Below, piece by piece: positions 1 to 8,326 of a stretch of 19,346 bases of DNA. Every line of letters starts with the position of its first letter. The stretch's first letter is position 1. Below the pieces are notes generated by a model. The model was not told the DNA's origin. It made no database searches and saw nothing but the letters and a program-made list of their open reading frames with translations. A program made the position numbers and the translations under genes. Origin of the DNA: an uncultured Collinsella sp. (lineage in GTDB: Bacteria > Actinomycetota > Coriobacteriia > Coriobacteriales > Coriobacteriaceae); the NCBI GenBank assembly GCA_902475785.1, contig CABSAN010000038.1, positions 1-19,346 on the forward strand. Reading direction: 5' to 3'.

Positions 1-6
1 CTGGGC

Positions 7-12
7 TATGCT
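7..12 (+). promoter_or_regulatory. possible -10 box (TATGCT) ahead of the topoisomerase operon
   Basis: TATGCT lies about 55 bases before the first start codon. The same hexamer occurs in the putative promoter at 4518-4545. A matching -35 element would fall outside the window, so this is only a suggestion. Confidence 0.25.
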
Positions 13-66
13 ACCTTGACTATCTATATGACTTAAACGCAGCAAGGGAGCACCGAGAGAGCGAGT

Positions 67-2064
67 ATGGCAAAAAACACCGCAAACTATGGTAACGACA
101 GTATCCGCCAGCTCAAGGACGAGGAACGCGTACGCCTGCGCCCCGCCGTCATCTTTGGCTCGGACGGACTCGACGGTTGCGCGCATGCCGCCTTCGAGAT
201 CCTGTCCAACGCCGTTGACGAGGCGCGCCAGGGCTACGGCAAGCTCATCACCCTTACCGCCTTTCGCGATGGTTCCATTCAGGTAGAGGACAACGGCCGC
301 GGCTGCCCGCTCGACTGGAACCCCTCCGAGAAGCGCTTTAACTGGGAACTCGTCTTTTGCGAGCTCTATGCCGGCGGTAAGTACAACAATAACCAGGGCG
401 GCGACTACGACTTCTCGCTCGGCACCAACGGCCTGGGCTCCTGCGCGACCCAGTACGCCTCCGAGTACATGGACGTCACCGTCTGGCGTGACGGTAACAA
501 GTACTCCTTACACTTTAAGAAGGGCAAGGTCGTCGGCGCCAAGAAGAAGGCGCTCGAGATCGAGCCCAGCGACGAGAACCGCACCGGCACCACCATCAAG
601 TGGCGCCCCGATCTTGAAGTCTTTACCTCGATCAGCATTCCCCACGAGTGGTATCGCGAGACCATGCGCCGTCAGGCCGTGGTCAACGCCAACGTGACCT
701 TCCGCCTGCGCATCGAGGGCGACGATGGCGAGTTTACCGAAGAGGACTTTTGCTATCCCAAGGGCATCGAAGACTACGTACTCGAAAAGGTCGGTACCGA
801 CTACCTCACCGAGCCCTTCTTTATCGAGGCCGACCGCCGCGGTCGCGACCGCGAGGACCTGCCCGACTACAACGTAAAGATCACCGCATGCATGTGCTTC
901 TCGCGCACCTTCATGATGCAGGAGTACTACCACAACTCATCGTGGCTCGAGAACGGCGGCTCGCCCGAGAAGGCGGCCCGTAGCGCTCTGACCAGCGCCA
1001 TCGATGCCTACATCAAGCAACAGGGCAAGTACAACAAAAACGAGAGCGGCATTAAGTGGCAGGACGTCCAGGACTGCCTGGTTCTGGTGACTAACTGCTT
1101 CTCCACCCAGACGTCCTACGAAAACCAGACTAAGAAAGCCATCAACAACCGCTTTATCCAGCAGGCAATGACGGCCTTCTTTAAGGAGCGCCTCTCGACC
1201 TATCTGATCGAGAACAAAGACGCTGCCAACAAAATTCTGGAGCAGGTGCTCATCAACAAGCGCTCGCGCGAGAACGCCGAAAAGACGCGCCAGAGCATCA
1301 AGACCAACCTGCAGCAGAAGACCGACATGGCCAACCGCGTGCAGAAATTCATCGACTGCCGCTCCAAGGACAAGAGCCGTCGCGAGATCTACATCGTAGA
1401 GGGCGACTCGGCAGCAGGTGCCATCCGCACCTCGCGCGATGCCGAGTTCCAGGGCGTTATGCCCGTCCGCGGCAAGATCCTCAACTGCCTAAAGGAGGAC
1501 TACCCGCGCATCTTTAAGTCCGACATCATCATGGACCTCATGCGCGTGCTGGGCTGCGGCGTGGAGATCAAGGACAAGCGCATCAAGAACCTTGGCGCCT
1601 TCGACCTGGACAACCTCAACTGGAACAAGGTCATCATCTGTACGGACGCCGACGTCGACGGTTATCACATCCGCACGCTTGTGCTCACCATGCTCTATCG
1701 ACTGGTGCCCACGCTTATCGACGAGGGCTACGTCTATATCGCCGAGTCGCCGCTCTACGAGATCAATTGCAAAGAGAAGACCTACTTTGCCTACACCGAG
1801 CTCGAGAAGAACGGCATCCTCAAGGAGATTGGCGACCAGAAGTGCTCGATCAACCGCTCCAAGGGTCTTGGTGAAAACGATCCGGACATGATGTGGCTTA
1901 CCACCATGAACCCCGAGACGCGCCGCCTAATTAAGGTGGAGCCCGAGGACGTCACCAAGATGGAAACCATGTTCAACCTGTTGCTGGGCAACGACGAGGC
2001 GGGCCGCAAGCGCCATATCTCCGAGCACGGCAAGGAATACCTGGACCAGCTAGATCTGCAGTAG
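67..2064 (+). CDS. parE: DNA topoisomerase IV-like (type IIA) subunit B
   Basis: ATPase subunit of a type IIA topoisomerase. It binds and hydrolyses ATP and, with the A subunit encoded next, passes one DNA duplex through another. The GHKL ATPase domain comes first: an EILSNAVDEA helix (about 44-53), EDNGRG (74-79) and a GTNGLGS lid (119-125). The TOPRIM domain follows, with EGDSAAG near 445 (Glu445 the metal-binding acid) and DADVDG at 527-532. At 665 residues it is in the ParE/short GyrB size range and lacks the long insertion of proteobacterial GyrB. Many Clostridia and Coriobacteria carry such a divergent second pair beside the standard gyrase, and the text from SDGLDG to YAGGKY fits that clade. 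The Shine-Dalgarno site is weak (GAGAG just before the ATG). ParE versus GyrB is a judgement; a second gyrase pair would have to be located elsewhere. Confidence 0.9.
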   Translation: MAKNTANYGNDSIRQLKDEERVRLRPAVIFGSDGLDGCAHAAFEILSNAVDEARQGYGKLITLTAFRDGSIQVEDNGRGCPLDWNPSEKRFNWELVFCELYAGGKYNNNQGGDYDFSLGTNGLGSCATQYASEYMDVTVWRDGNKYSLHFKKGKVVGAKKKALEIEPSDENRTGTTIKWRPDLEVFTSISIPHEWYRETMRRQAVVNANVTFRLRIEGDDGEFTEEDFCYPKGIEDYVLEKVGTDYLTEPFFIEADRRGRDREDLPDYNVKITACMCFSRTFMMQEYYHNSSWLENGGSPEKAARSALTSAIDAYIKQQGKYNKNESGIKWQDVQDCLVLVTNCFSTQTSYENQTKKAINNRFIQQAMTAFFKERLSTYLIENKDAANKILEQVLINKRSRENAEKTRQSIKTNLQQKTDMANRVQKFIDCRSKDKSRREIYIVEGDSAAGAIRTSRDAEFQGVMPVRGKILNCLKEDYPRIFKSDIIMDLMRVLGCGVEIKDKRIKNLGAFDLDNLNWNKVIICTDADVDGYHIRTLVLTMLYRLVPTLIDEGYVYIAESPLYEINCKEKTYFAYTELEKNGILKEIGDQKCSINRSKGLGENDPDMMWLTTMNPETRRLIKVEPEDVTKMETMFNLLLGNDEAGRKRHISEHGKEYLDQLDLQ

Positions 2065-2109
2065 CAGCAAATCGATAACGACGGCCCATAAGAAGTTCAA
2101 GAGGATATC

Positions 2110-4350
2110 GTGGCAAAGAAGAAGACGAAGAACCAGCCAAAGAAAAAGCAGGTCAACGCCGAGAACGTCATCGGCCTGCACTCCGAGGTCACCGATCAGC
2201 CGATCACGCAGACGCTCGAGGTCAACTACATGCCCTACGCCATGAGCGTCAACGTCTCGCGTGCATTCCCCGAGATCGACGGCTTTAAGCCCTCGCACCG
2301 CAAGCTGCTCTACACCATGTACAAGATGGGTCTGCTCAAGGGCGAGCGCCAGAAGAGCGCCAACATCGTGGGCCAGACCATGAAGCTCAACCCGCACGGC
2401 GATGCCGCGATCTACGAGACGATGGTGCGCCTGGCGACGGGCAACGAAGCGCTGCTTGCGCCCTTCGTGGAGTCGAAGGGCAACTTTGGCAAGTACTATT
2501 CGGGCGACCTGAGCTACGCCGCCTCGCGTTACACCGAGGCCAAGCTCTCCCCCATCAGCGCCGAGATCTTCAAGGACATCGACAAGGACCCGGTCGACTT
2601 CGTCGACAGCTACGACGGCGCCATGAAGGAGCCGCGCCTGCTGCCCACCACGTTCCCCAATATCCTCGTCTCAGCCAACAAGGGCATCGGTGTCGCCATG
2701 GCGTCCGACATCTGCGGCTTCAACCTCAACGAGGTCTGCACTGCCACAATGCACTACCTGCAGGACCCCGACTGCGACCTGCTCGAATACATGCCCATGC
2801 CCGACTTCTCGACCGGCGGCGAGATCATCTACCGCCGCGAGGAGATGGAAAAGATTATCGAGACCGGCCTTGGCAGCTTCCAGATCCGCTCCCGCTGGCG
2901 CTGGATTCCCGAAGAGCGCATCATCGAGGTCTACGAGATTCCCTACACCACCAAGACCGATGTCATCATCGAGCGCATCGTCAAGCTCTCCAAAGAGGGC
3001 AAGGTCAAGGAGATCGCTGACATCCGCGACGAAACCGACCTCTCGGGCTTGCGCATCGCCATCGACCTTAAGCGCGGCGTCGACCCCGACAAGCTCATGG
3101 CCAAGCTCTATCGCTCGACCACGCTGCAGGATTCGTTCTCGTGCAACTTCAACGTGTTGGTCGATGGTTACCCTCGCGTTATGGGCGTGCGTCAGATCCT
3201 GCACGAGTGGGTCAAGTGGCGTATTGAGTCCACGCGTCGCCGCATTAACTTTGACCTGGGAAAAAAGTCCGAGCGCCTGCACCTGCTGCACGGCCTCGAG
3301 GCGATCCTGCTCGACATCGACAAGGCGATCGCCATCATCCGTGGCACCAAGCTCGAGGCCGAGGTCGTGCCCAACCTTATGCGCGGTTTCGACATCGACG
3401 AGACCCAGGCCGAGTTTGTTGCCGAACTTAAGCTCCGCAACATCAACGAGGAGTACATTCTCAACCGCACCAAGGACATCGCCAAGCTCGAGGGTGAGAT
3501 TGCCGAGCTTGAGGAGATTCTCTCGAGCGAAGACAACATCAAGAAGGTCATCAGCGATGAGCTGGCAGCAGTCAACAAGAAATATGTGATGCCGCGCCGC
3601 ACGGGCAGGATCGAGCCCCATGAGGTCGTCGAGGTAAGCCTGGAGCCCGAGGTCGAGGAGTACCCGGTGACCATCATGCTCTCGCGCGATGGCTACCTTA
3701 AGAAGATGACGGACCGCGTGCTCAAGAAGGCGACCACGCTCAAGTACAAGGACGGCGATAAGCCCTTTATCGAGTTCCCGTCCTCCAACACGCACGAGCT
3801 GCTCGTGTTTACCAACAAGAGTCAGGTATACAAGTGCAAGGTCGCGACGTTTGAGGATACCAAGTCGGCCCAGCTGGGCTCGTACCTGCCGACCGATCTT
3901 GAGATGGAACCCGACGAGAGTGTCATCTGGGTCATCGACCCCGAGGACTACAAGGCCGACGTGCTGTTTGTCTTTGAGAACGGCCGCGTGGTGCGCGTCG
4001 CGCTTTCTGGATACGTCACCAAGACCAACCGCAAACGCCTCAAGAACGCCATCTACGGTGGCAGCAAGCTGCTGTATGCCCAGGTGCTCAACACAGATCG
4101 CGACATCGCGCTGGTCTCGAGCGACTATCGTTTGATGAACTTCAACACGTCGCTGCTCAAGACCAAGACGACCACCAACACGCAGGGCGTCCAGGCCTTT
4201 ACCGCCAAGAAGGGCCGCTCTGTCACCACCGTCGGCACGACCGAGGAAATCCTTGGCGCCGGCGTCTCGGCCGAGAAGTTCACCGCGCAGAGCCTCCCCT
4301 CAGCCGGTGCCCTCATGAAAGAAAACGACATGCCGAGCTTGTTTGACTAA
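2110..4350 (+). CDS. parC: DNA topoisomerase IV-like (type IIA) subunit A
   Basis: DNA-cleaving and religating subunit that pairs with the ATPase subunit 45 bases upstream; the two form an operon. It starts at GTG behind AAGAGGAT. The winged-helix and tower core covers roughly residues 30-480. The active-site Arg-Tyr pair is R140-Y141 in the text AASRYTEAKLS. The C-terminal part (about 510-746) shows weak beta-pinwheel-like blades such as ELLVFTNKSQVYKC and LFVFENGRVV. It has no QRRGGKG-type GyrA box, which favours a topoisomerase IV role (decatenation and relaxation) over negative supercoiling. In the quinolone-binding helix, the position of E. coli GyrA Ser83 is Ala99 and that of Asp87 is Glu103. 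The N-terminus has a lysine-rich extension. Identity as a type IIA A subunit is secure; the ParC label is inferred. Confidence 0.9.
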   Translation: MAKKKTKNQPKKKQVNAENVIGLHSEVTDQPITQTLEVNYMPYAMSVNVSRAFPEIDGFKPSHRKLLYTMYKMGLLKGERQKSANIVGQTMKLNPHGDAAIYETMVRLATGNEALLAPFVESKGNFGKYYSGDLSYAASRYTEAKLSPISAEIFKDIDKDPVDFVDSYDGAMKEPRLLPTTFPNILVSANKGIGVAMASDICGFNLNEVCTATMHYLQDPDCDLLEYMPMPDFSTGGEIIYRREEMEKIIETGLGSFQIRSRWRWIPEERIIEVYEIPYTTKTDVIIERIVKLSKEGKVKEIADIRDETDLSGLRIAIDLKRGVDPDKLMAKLYRSTTLQDSFSCNFNVLVDGYPRVMGVRQILHEWVKWRIESTRRRINFDLGKKSERLHLLHGLEAILLDIDKAIAIIRGTKLEAEVVPNLMRGFDIDETQAEFVAELKLRNINEEYILNRTKDIAKLEGEIAELEEILSSEDNIKKVISDELAAVNKKYVMPRRTGRIEPHEVVEVSLEPEVEEYPVTIMLSRDGYLKKMTDRVLKKATTLKYKDGDKPFIEFPSSNTHELLVFTNKSQVYKCKVATFEDTKSAQLGSYLPTDLEMEPDESVIWVIDPEDYKADVLFVFENGRVVRVALSGYVTKTNRKRLKNAIYGGSKLLYAQVLNTDRDIALVSSDYRLMNFNTSLLKTKTTTNTQGVQAFTAKKGRSVTTVGTTEEILGAGVSAEKFTAQSLPSAGALMKENDMPSLFD

Positions 4351-4385
4351 CGCCCACAACTTCGTACCGTTAGTTTGGCATTATC

Positions 4386-4434
4386 GCAAAAGGGGGCTGA
4401 GTGGCACGCACAATGTCGCTCAGCCCCCTTTTGC
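4386..4434 (+). terminator. strong hairpin terminator of the topoisomerase operon
   Basis: A perfect 16-base inverted repeat, GCAAAAGGGGGCTGAG and its complement, surrounds a 17-base loop 35 bases after the parC-like stop codon. The right arm ends in CCCCCTTTT, so the A/T ends of the stem supply a U-run in either direction. It probably works bidirectionally. Confidence 0.85.
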
Positions 4435-4517
4435 ATCCTCTTGCGCGTTTTCGCGGCCAACTCACGGGCAGGAATCTGACCAATTCCTTAGGAAGCAAAC
4501 AGGCAGATATAGGCACC

Positions 4518-4545
4518 TTGACGACTAAGATGACGAACCTATGCT
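4518..4545 (+). promoter_or_regulatory. putative promoter for the LPKTG surface protein gene
   Basis: TTGACG at 4518-4523 and TATGCT at 4540-4545 are separated by 16 bases. Transcription would start near 4552, leaving an untranslated leader of about 150 bases. The rest of the 4435-4699 interval shows no convincing gene. Confidence 0.35.
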
Positions 4546-4699
4546 GACACAATCGGTAATACCGTTAACATAGGCGACTCATCTAGGCAACTCACTGGGC
4601 AGTTCATCGCGATTTCTTTACGGTCGCCATACGTCCTGCAATTCTGAGGTTCATATCATAACAACCGTTCCATATGACGCTCGTCAAAAGGAGATAGTT

Positions 4700-5992
4700 A
4701 TGAAGCTTAAGCACGCGATTGTCACCGTCATGGGTACCGCTTTGATTATAGCACCGGCGGCGATGCCTGCAACGGCGCTCGCCGCACAAGCGGACGCCAC
4801 CCCGGTGGCCGCCCAGGATGCGCAGACTGGCTACAATGTCAAGGCGCAGAACGCGACCATCAACGCGAGCCAGCTCAAGGGCAACCTCACGCAGCTCAAG
4901 TGGCAGCTCAAGGATCTGATGCTCGTCGAGGCGACCTATAACGGCCGCGACATCAAGGACAGGGTCGACGTCGGCTTCGGCAACAGCGCAGACGATCTCC
5001 AGAACAAGAAGCCCGGAACGTACACGATTCAGTTCTTCGACGGCAACAAGATCGCCGAGGCCAAACTGACCGTGACCGATTCCGCCAGCGAGGCGGCGCC
5101 CGCGCTCACCGCGGACACGGTGTCCTCCACGAAGGGCGGCGTGCTGCTGACCGTCATGGGCCAAGGGATCACGAACGAACAGCATGCCCTGCCCGCCGGC
5201 TCTTTCTCCATCGCAGCGGCGCACAAGGGCACCGACGGTGCCTGGTACACCGACGTGACGGTTAACTCGGCCGCAATCGATTACTACTACCGCCCGCTGG
5301 TGCCGCCCGTCGTCCTCAACAAGGTGGCATGGGACCAGAGCGCCTCGAAGCTGACCGCGACGTTCAAGTGGGATGCCACCGCACAGCGGTGGACGGTTGC
5401 GGATCCTGCGAAGGTTACGTTCAAGGTCGCGATCACCAAGAACGGCGTCTTCGAGTTCGCTGAGTCCGCAACCCTTGCCCCCAGCGACGTCAGGGGTCTC
5501 AGCGCGAACAAGCTCATCGCCCTCATCAAGGAGAAGCTCGTCAAGACCGCCGAGGTCAACGGTAGCTCCGTCGTGAACGACAGCAACTTCCACGTCATGC
5601 TGGGCACGCAGCTGACCGATATCCAAAACGGGAAGCCGGGCACCTACCAGATCGGCTTCATGTACGACGGCAACGGTTACAACAACGAACAGGTCGGCTC
5701 CGCCACCCTCGTGATCGCCCAGCCCAGCAAGCCCGGCACTACGACACCCGGCACCACAACCCCGAACACCGGCGATAAGACCGAAAAGGGCGATAAAGCC
5801 AACGGCGATAAGAACGGCTCATCTAAGAAGGCCAATGTCAAATCTTCTGGCAACAAGACCTCCCAGAAGTCCGGCAAGGACCTCCCCAAAACAGGCGACG
5901 CGGGTCTGGGCATCGCGGGCACCATCTCTGCTGCCGGCGCCTCCCTCGCAGCGCTGGGCATCTTCACCAAGCGTCGCGAACACCAACGCTAA
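4700..5992 (+). CDS. LPKTG cell-wall-anchored surface protein with duplicated domain
   Basis: Exported protein that sortase would link to peptidoglycan. A signal peptide spans residues 1 to about 30 (basic start, hydrophobic core, ALAAQ cleavage region). LPKTG sits at 395-399, followed by a hydrophobic stretch and the basic tail KRREHQR. A Pro/Thr/Gly/Lys-rich wall-spanning linker occupies about 340-394. The mature part has two related units, about 47-126 and 253-340, each ending in QN-x-KPGTY-x-I-x-F, a DGN motif and a beta-strand (KLTV or TLVI). A different beta-rich stretch lies between them (about 136-240). The repeats resemble bacterial Ig-like or MucBP-type modules, but no exact family is claimed. 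The start has a strong site, AAAGGAGATAGTT-ATG. It stands alone between terminators, and no sortase gene is visible. The ligand is unknown; adhesion is a common role of such proteins. Confidence 0.88.
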   Translation: MKLKHAIVTVMGTALIIAPAAMPATALAAQADATPVAAQDAQTGYNVKAQNATINASQLKGNLTQLKWQLKDLMLVEATYNGRDIKDRVDVGFGNSADDLQNKKPGTYTIQFFDGNKIAEAKLTVTDSASEAAPALTADTVSSTKGGVLLTVMGQGITNEQHALPAGSFSIAAAHKGTDGAWYTDVTVNSAAIDYYYRPLVPPVVLNKVAWDQSASKLTATFKWDATAQRWTVADPAKVTFKVAITKNGVFEFAESATLAPSDVRGLSANKLIALIKEKLVKTAEVNGSSVVNDSNFHVMLGTQLTDIQNGKPGTYQIGFMYDGNGYNNEQVGSATLVIAQPSKPGTTTPGTTTPNTGDKTEKGDKANGDKNGSSKKANVKSSGNKTSQKSGKDLPKTGDAGLGIAGTISAAGASLAALGIFTKRREHQR

Positions 5993-6020
5993 TCCCTCAA
6001 TCATCCGGTAACGAATTCAC

Positions 6021-6051
6021 AGCCGCCTTCCCTATGGGGAGGCGGCTTTTT
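6021..6051 (+). terminator. Rho-independent terminator after the surface protein gene
   Basis: AGCCGCCTTCCC and GGGGAGGCGGCT form a 12-pair stem (one G-U pair) closed by the loop TAT and followed by a run of five T. It begins 28 bases after the stop codon. Confidence 0.9.
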
Positions 6052-6109
6052 GTCCCTCCCGACGCACAAACCACGGCAGGTACCATAGATAATGAGGGGG
6101 ACATACGGC

Positions 6110-6670
6110 CTAGTCCTGGACGCGGTGATAGACAATCGGATCGTCAAACCCAAAGACGCGCCTACCGTTTACCTCCATGGTCTCAGTCGCCTCTAGAGCA
6201 TCAGCTGAGAATCGTTCAAAAAGATGGAACTTCAGGGCCGGCGTAAACATCGAGTCCGATCCGCCCTCCCACACGCCGTCGCGTTCACGATAGAGCGCGG
6301 GCACAAATTTTCCAGACTCCTTAAGTGAAGCATACTCTGCAGGAACCATGGTGTCATACGAGAGCGTGCGCTTGTCATTGCCTTCCGGCGCATCGTAGGA
6401 GGTCAGCAAAACACCTTCCGACTCCTCGGTGAAGAGGAACAAATGCGGTGACGAGGATTTTTTCCCATCGGTCTCGTAATAGCTCTCTTCGATCGTGAAT
6501 ACGCCGGGGAAGTCTGCCGGTAGGCCTAAGATCTTATCGTTGCATGCGGTGTTGACGTGGCGGGCGAAAGGAAACACTTTCCCAGCCGCCTTCTTCGCCT
6601 CAAACTGTTCGCGGTTGTCGAAGCGTCCCAACAGCAGGCTCATAAAACTGTCCAGCGTTGACGTTGCCAT
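6110..6670 (-). CDS. hypothetical protein, weak resemblance to CpeT/CpcT-like proteins
   Basis: A 186-residue soluble protein with no signal peptide or membrane segment. The start at 6670 is chosen because AAGGAGATAACT precedes the ATG at ideal distance; a longer frame to 6805 has no such site. Visible text includes LLLGRFDNREQF near the N-terminus, FTIEESYYETDGK mid-protein, and an aromatic C-terminal part with GVWEGGSD and FGFDDPIVYH. The order (a G-x-F-x-N-x-E-Q helix, an E-E-S-Y-Y strand, then a C-terminal beta region) recalls the CpeT/CpcT chromophore-lyase fold, which also occurs in non-phototrophs. This rests on pattern only and no bilin function is proposed. It is a single gene pointing towards the LPKTG gene, with no operon partner. 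Confidence 0.75.
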   Translation of the reverse strand: MATSTLDSFMSLLLGRFDNREQFEAKKAAGKVFPFARHVNTACNDKILGLPADFPGVFTIEESYYETDGKKSSSPHLFLFTEESEGVLLTSYDAPEGNDKRTLSYDTMVPAEYASLKESGKFVPALYRERDGVWEGGSDSMFTPALKFHLFERFSADALEATETMEVNGRRVFGFDDPIVYHRVQD

Positions 6671-7036
6671 AGTTATCTCCTTAATCGATGCCATCATCGT
6701 TTTGCACTGATACCCATGGGTGCGACGAGGCCGAAGCCCCCCCATCCACACGGTTTCTTCAAATGCCGCATATGACACAGTTCGCATACCGCCCTCACCG
6801 CACACCGATTGGGCTGATAAACCGTTTGCGCGAGGAAACGGAGCCTACGAGATGCCGGAGTACACAAACACGCTTCTGATACGCGCCAATCTAAACTGGC
6901 GGGCACTCCCGCGTTGTGTGCGACGCCGTGGACTCCAAGTGTCGAATGAAACGAGTTGACGGCTCGAGCGTCGATTGAATAGACCTGGCAAATGACATGG
7001 CTTTGTTGTCCGTCATGCAGAGGAGGTACGGCAGTC
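6671..7036. other. intergenic region between divergent genes
   Basis: These 366 bases separate a minus-strand and a plus-strand gene and must hold both promoters. TTGACG at 6956-6961 is a possible -35 for the plus-strand gene, but no good -10 follows at standard spacing. A short inverted repeat (CCGTTT and AAACGG, 6822-6841) is present. Open frames here lack ribosome sites and look non-coding. Confidence 0.4.
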
Positions 7037-7618
7037 ATGCAATGTGGCAGACGAACGAACGGGTATGTTGCACTATTCGTCTTCGCAGCGCTGGTGGGCC
7101 TCCTGGGCCAGACGGTCGTTCCGTGGTTGTCCGACCAACTGAACTCGCCCCATCTAGGATTTAGGTTCCTGGTCTCCAACATCGACATCTATCCATTCGT
7201 GGTAGTTGCGCTCATATCATTCAGGAACACGGAGCCCAAAAGGGCGTTCTGGAGGGTTCTGGCCTTCTTTTCCGGCCTGTGCCTGGGCTACTACGGGTAC
7301 ACGGCCGCCCTTGCCGCCTATAGCGCACTTGAGTCCGGGAGCGCGGGCTATCTTGCGAACGTCTCATCCAGCGCAAAGGACGCGCTCGAGTACATGGCCG
7401 TCGCGCTGTGCGCGGGCGCGTGGGAGTTCGCCATGCAGAGGAGCGCGCGCAGGCGCCTCCTGTACGCGGCGATGCTGGTTCCGTTCATAGTGATCACCAT
7501 TGCGTGCACGTACTCGAACCTCGTCGCTGAGCCTCCCCAGTTGCTCATGGCAGCCGTGGACATCCTCTGCCTGGCGGGGATCTTCCTGTGTTTGCCACGC
7601 AAGGCGACCTCTAGGTAA
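7037..7618 (+). CDS. hypothetical multi-pass membrane protein
   Basis: A 193-residue integral membrane protein of unrecognised family. Six hydrophobic segments are visible, at about residues 10-30, 48-62, 72-95, 113-130, 137-158 and 168-186. Short basic stretches (RRTNG, EPKR, RSARRR, PRK) lie between or after them. The start at 7037 is chosen over an in-frame ATG at 6992 because AGAGGAGG lies 10 bases upstream of 7037, while 6992 has nothing comparable. Starting at 7037 also puts the first helix close to the N-terminus. No catalytic motif is visible. It converges on the cupin gene with only 36 bases between the two stops, and no terminator is obvious there. Confidence 0.8.
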   Translation: MQCGRRTNGYVALFVFAALVGLLGQTVVPWLSDQLNSPHLGFRFLVSNIDIYPFVVVALISFRNTEPKRAFWRVLAFFSGLCLGYYGYTAALAAYSALESGSAGYLANVSSSAKDALEYMAVALCAGAWEFAMQRSARRRLLYAAMLVPFIVITIACTYSNLVAEPPQLLMAAVDILCLAGIFLCLPRKATSR

Positions 7619-7654
7619 GGCGCGGCGTCGGCACGGCTCTCGACAGTCATGTCG

Positions 7655-8071
7655 TCAGAGGTGGATTTTGCGATCCGCCATGATTGCTTTAAGGTATTCC
7701 TCGTCGTCCACAGGCTCCAACCACTCGCTAGAGGTCTCCTCGCCCGGAACCTCCAGCGCGAGATGGGAGAACCAGCTGTCGGGTGCGGCTCCGTGCCAAT
7801 GTTTCACACCCGGGGCGGTGTTAACCACTCCACCAGGGCGCAGCTCCTGTGCCGGCTTGCCCCATTCCTGGTAAAACCCTCGACCAGCCACGCAGACGAG
7901 GATCTGTCCCCCACCGCTTTTGGCGTGATGGGTGTGCCAGTTGTTGCGGCAGCCGGGCTCAAACGTCACGTTGCAGACGCCGACCTGCTCGGTGGAAAGG
8001 GGCGCGAGGTAGCTTTGCCCGATAAAGCACTTCGCAAATGCGTCGTTGGGGGCACCTACGAAAACGCGCAC
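7655..8071 (-). CDS. cupin-domain protein (small single-domain cupin)
   Basis: A 138-residue single-domain cupin of the type often found beside carboxymuconolactone-decarboxylase-like or oxidoreductase genes. Cupin motif 1 is visible as FEPGCRNNWHTHH (40-49) with His46 and His48 as metal ligands; Gln56 stands where Glu is classical. Motif 2 is HWHGAAPDSW (91-100). The C-terminus has the family's WLEPV-DDEEY signature. Substrate unknown; a metal-dependent isomerase or a binding role is typical. The GTG at 8071 is the only usable start in frame (the frame closes at 8093), and it has no Shine-Dalgarno sequence. The N-terminus may therefore have been trimmed by rearrangement. It stands alone. Confidence 0.85.
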   Translation of the reverse strand: MRVFVGAPNDAFAKCFIGQSYLAPLSTEQVGVCNVTFEPGCRNNWHTHHAKSGGGQILVCVAGRGFYQEWGKPAQELRPGGVVNTAPGVKHWHGAAPDSWFSHLALEVPGEETSSEWLEPVDDEEYLKAIMADRKIHL

Positions 8072-8132
8072 GTTCGATAATGCCGTCCGATCTCAAGGGG
8101 CTTTGGCAAGAAGTCGTCTTAGGCAGACATGC

Positions 8133-8168
8133 AAAAAGAAAGCCTCCGAACCAAAAGGTCCGGAGGCT
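8133..8168 (-). terminator. Rho-independent terminator on the minus strand
   Basis: Read on the minus strand, AGCCTCCGGACC and GGTTCGGAGGCT form a 12-base stem with one mismatch and the loop TTTT, followed by TTCTTTTT. It lies about 160 bases after the stop of the ATPase gene at 8327 and probably ends that transcript. Confidence 0.75.
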
Positions 8169-8326
8169 GTTATTTCCGCTATTCCCACTCGGCGATAGGA
8201 GTCACTGGCCAAAAGCTTGTCAACATCAAAACAAGTCCTCAATCTATCGATTCTACGTGAGGCAATGGTCCTCATTTGATGCCCGCACTGTTTGCGCACT
8301 AGGGAGCAAAAGAATCTGGCCGCCGC

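Noticed and set aside
2671..3795. Long minus-strand open frame of 374 codons inside the topoisomerase A gene
   Set aside because: It is the antisense shadow of a GC-rich, strongly conserved coding sequence; low-complexity Leu/Val/Asp text, no ribosome site and no family resemblance.
4343..4552. Short frames on both strands around 4343-4552
   Set aside because: They run through the terminator hairpin and have no ribosome site.
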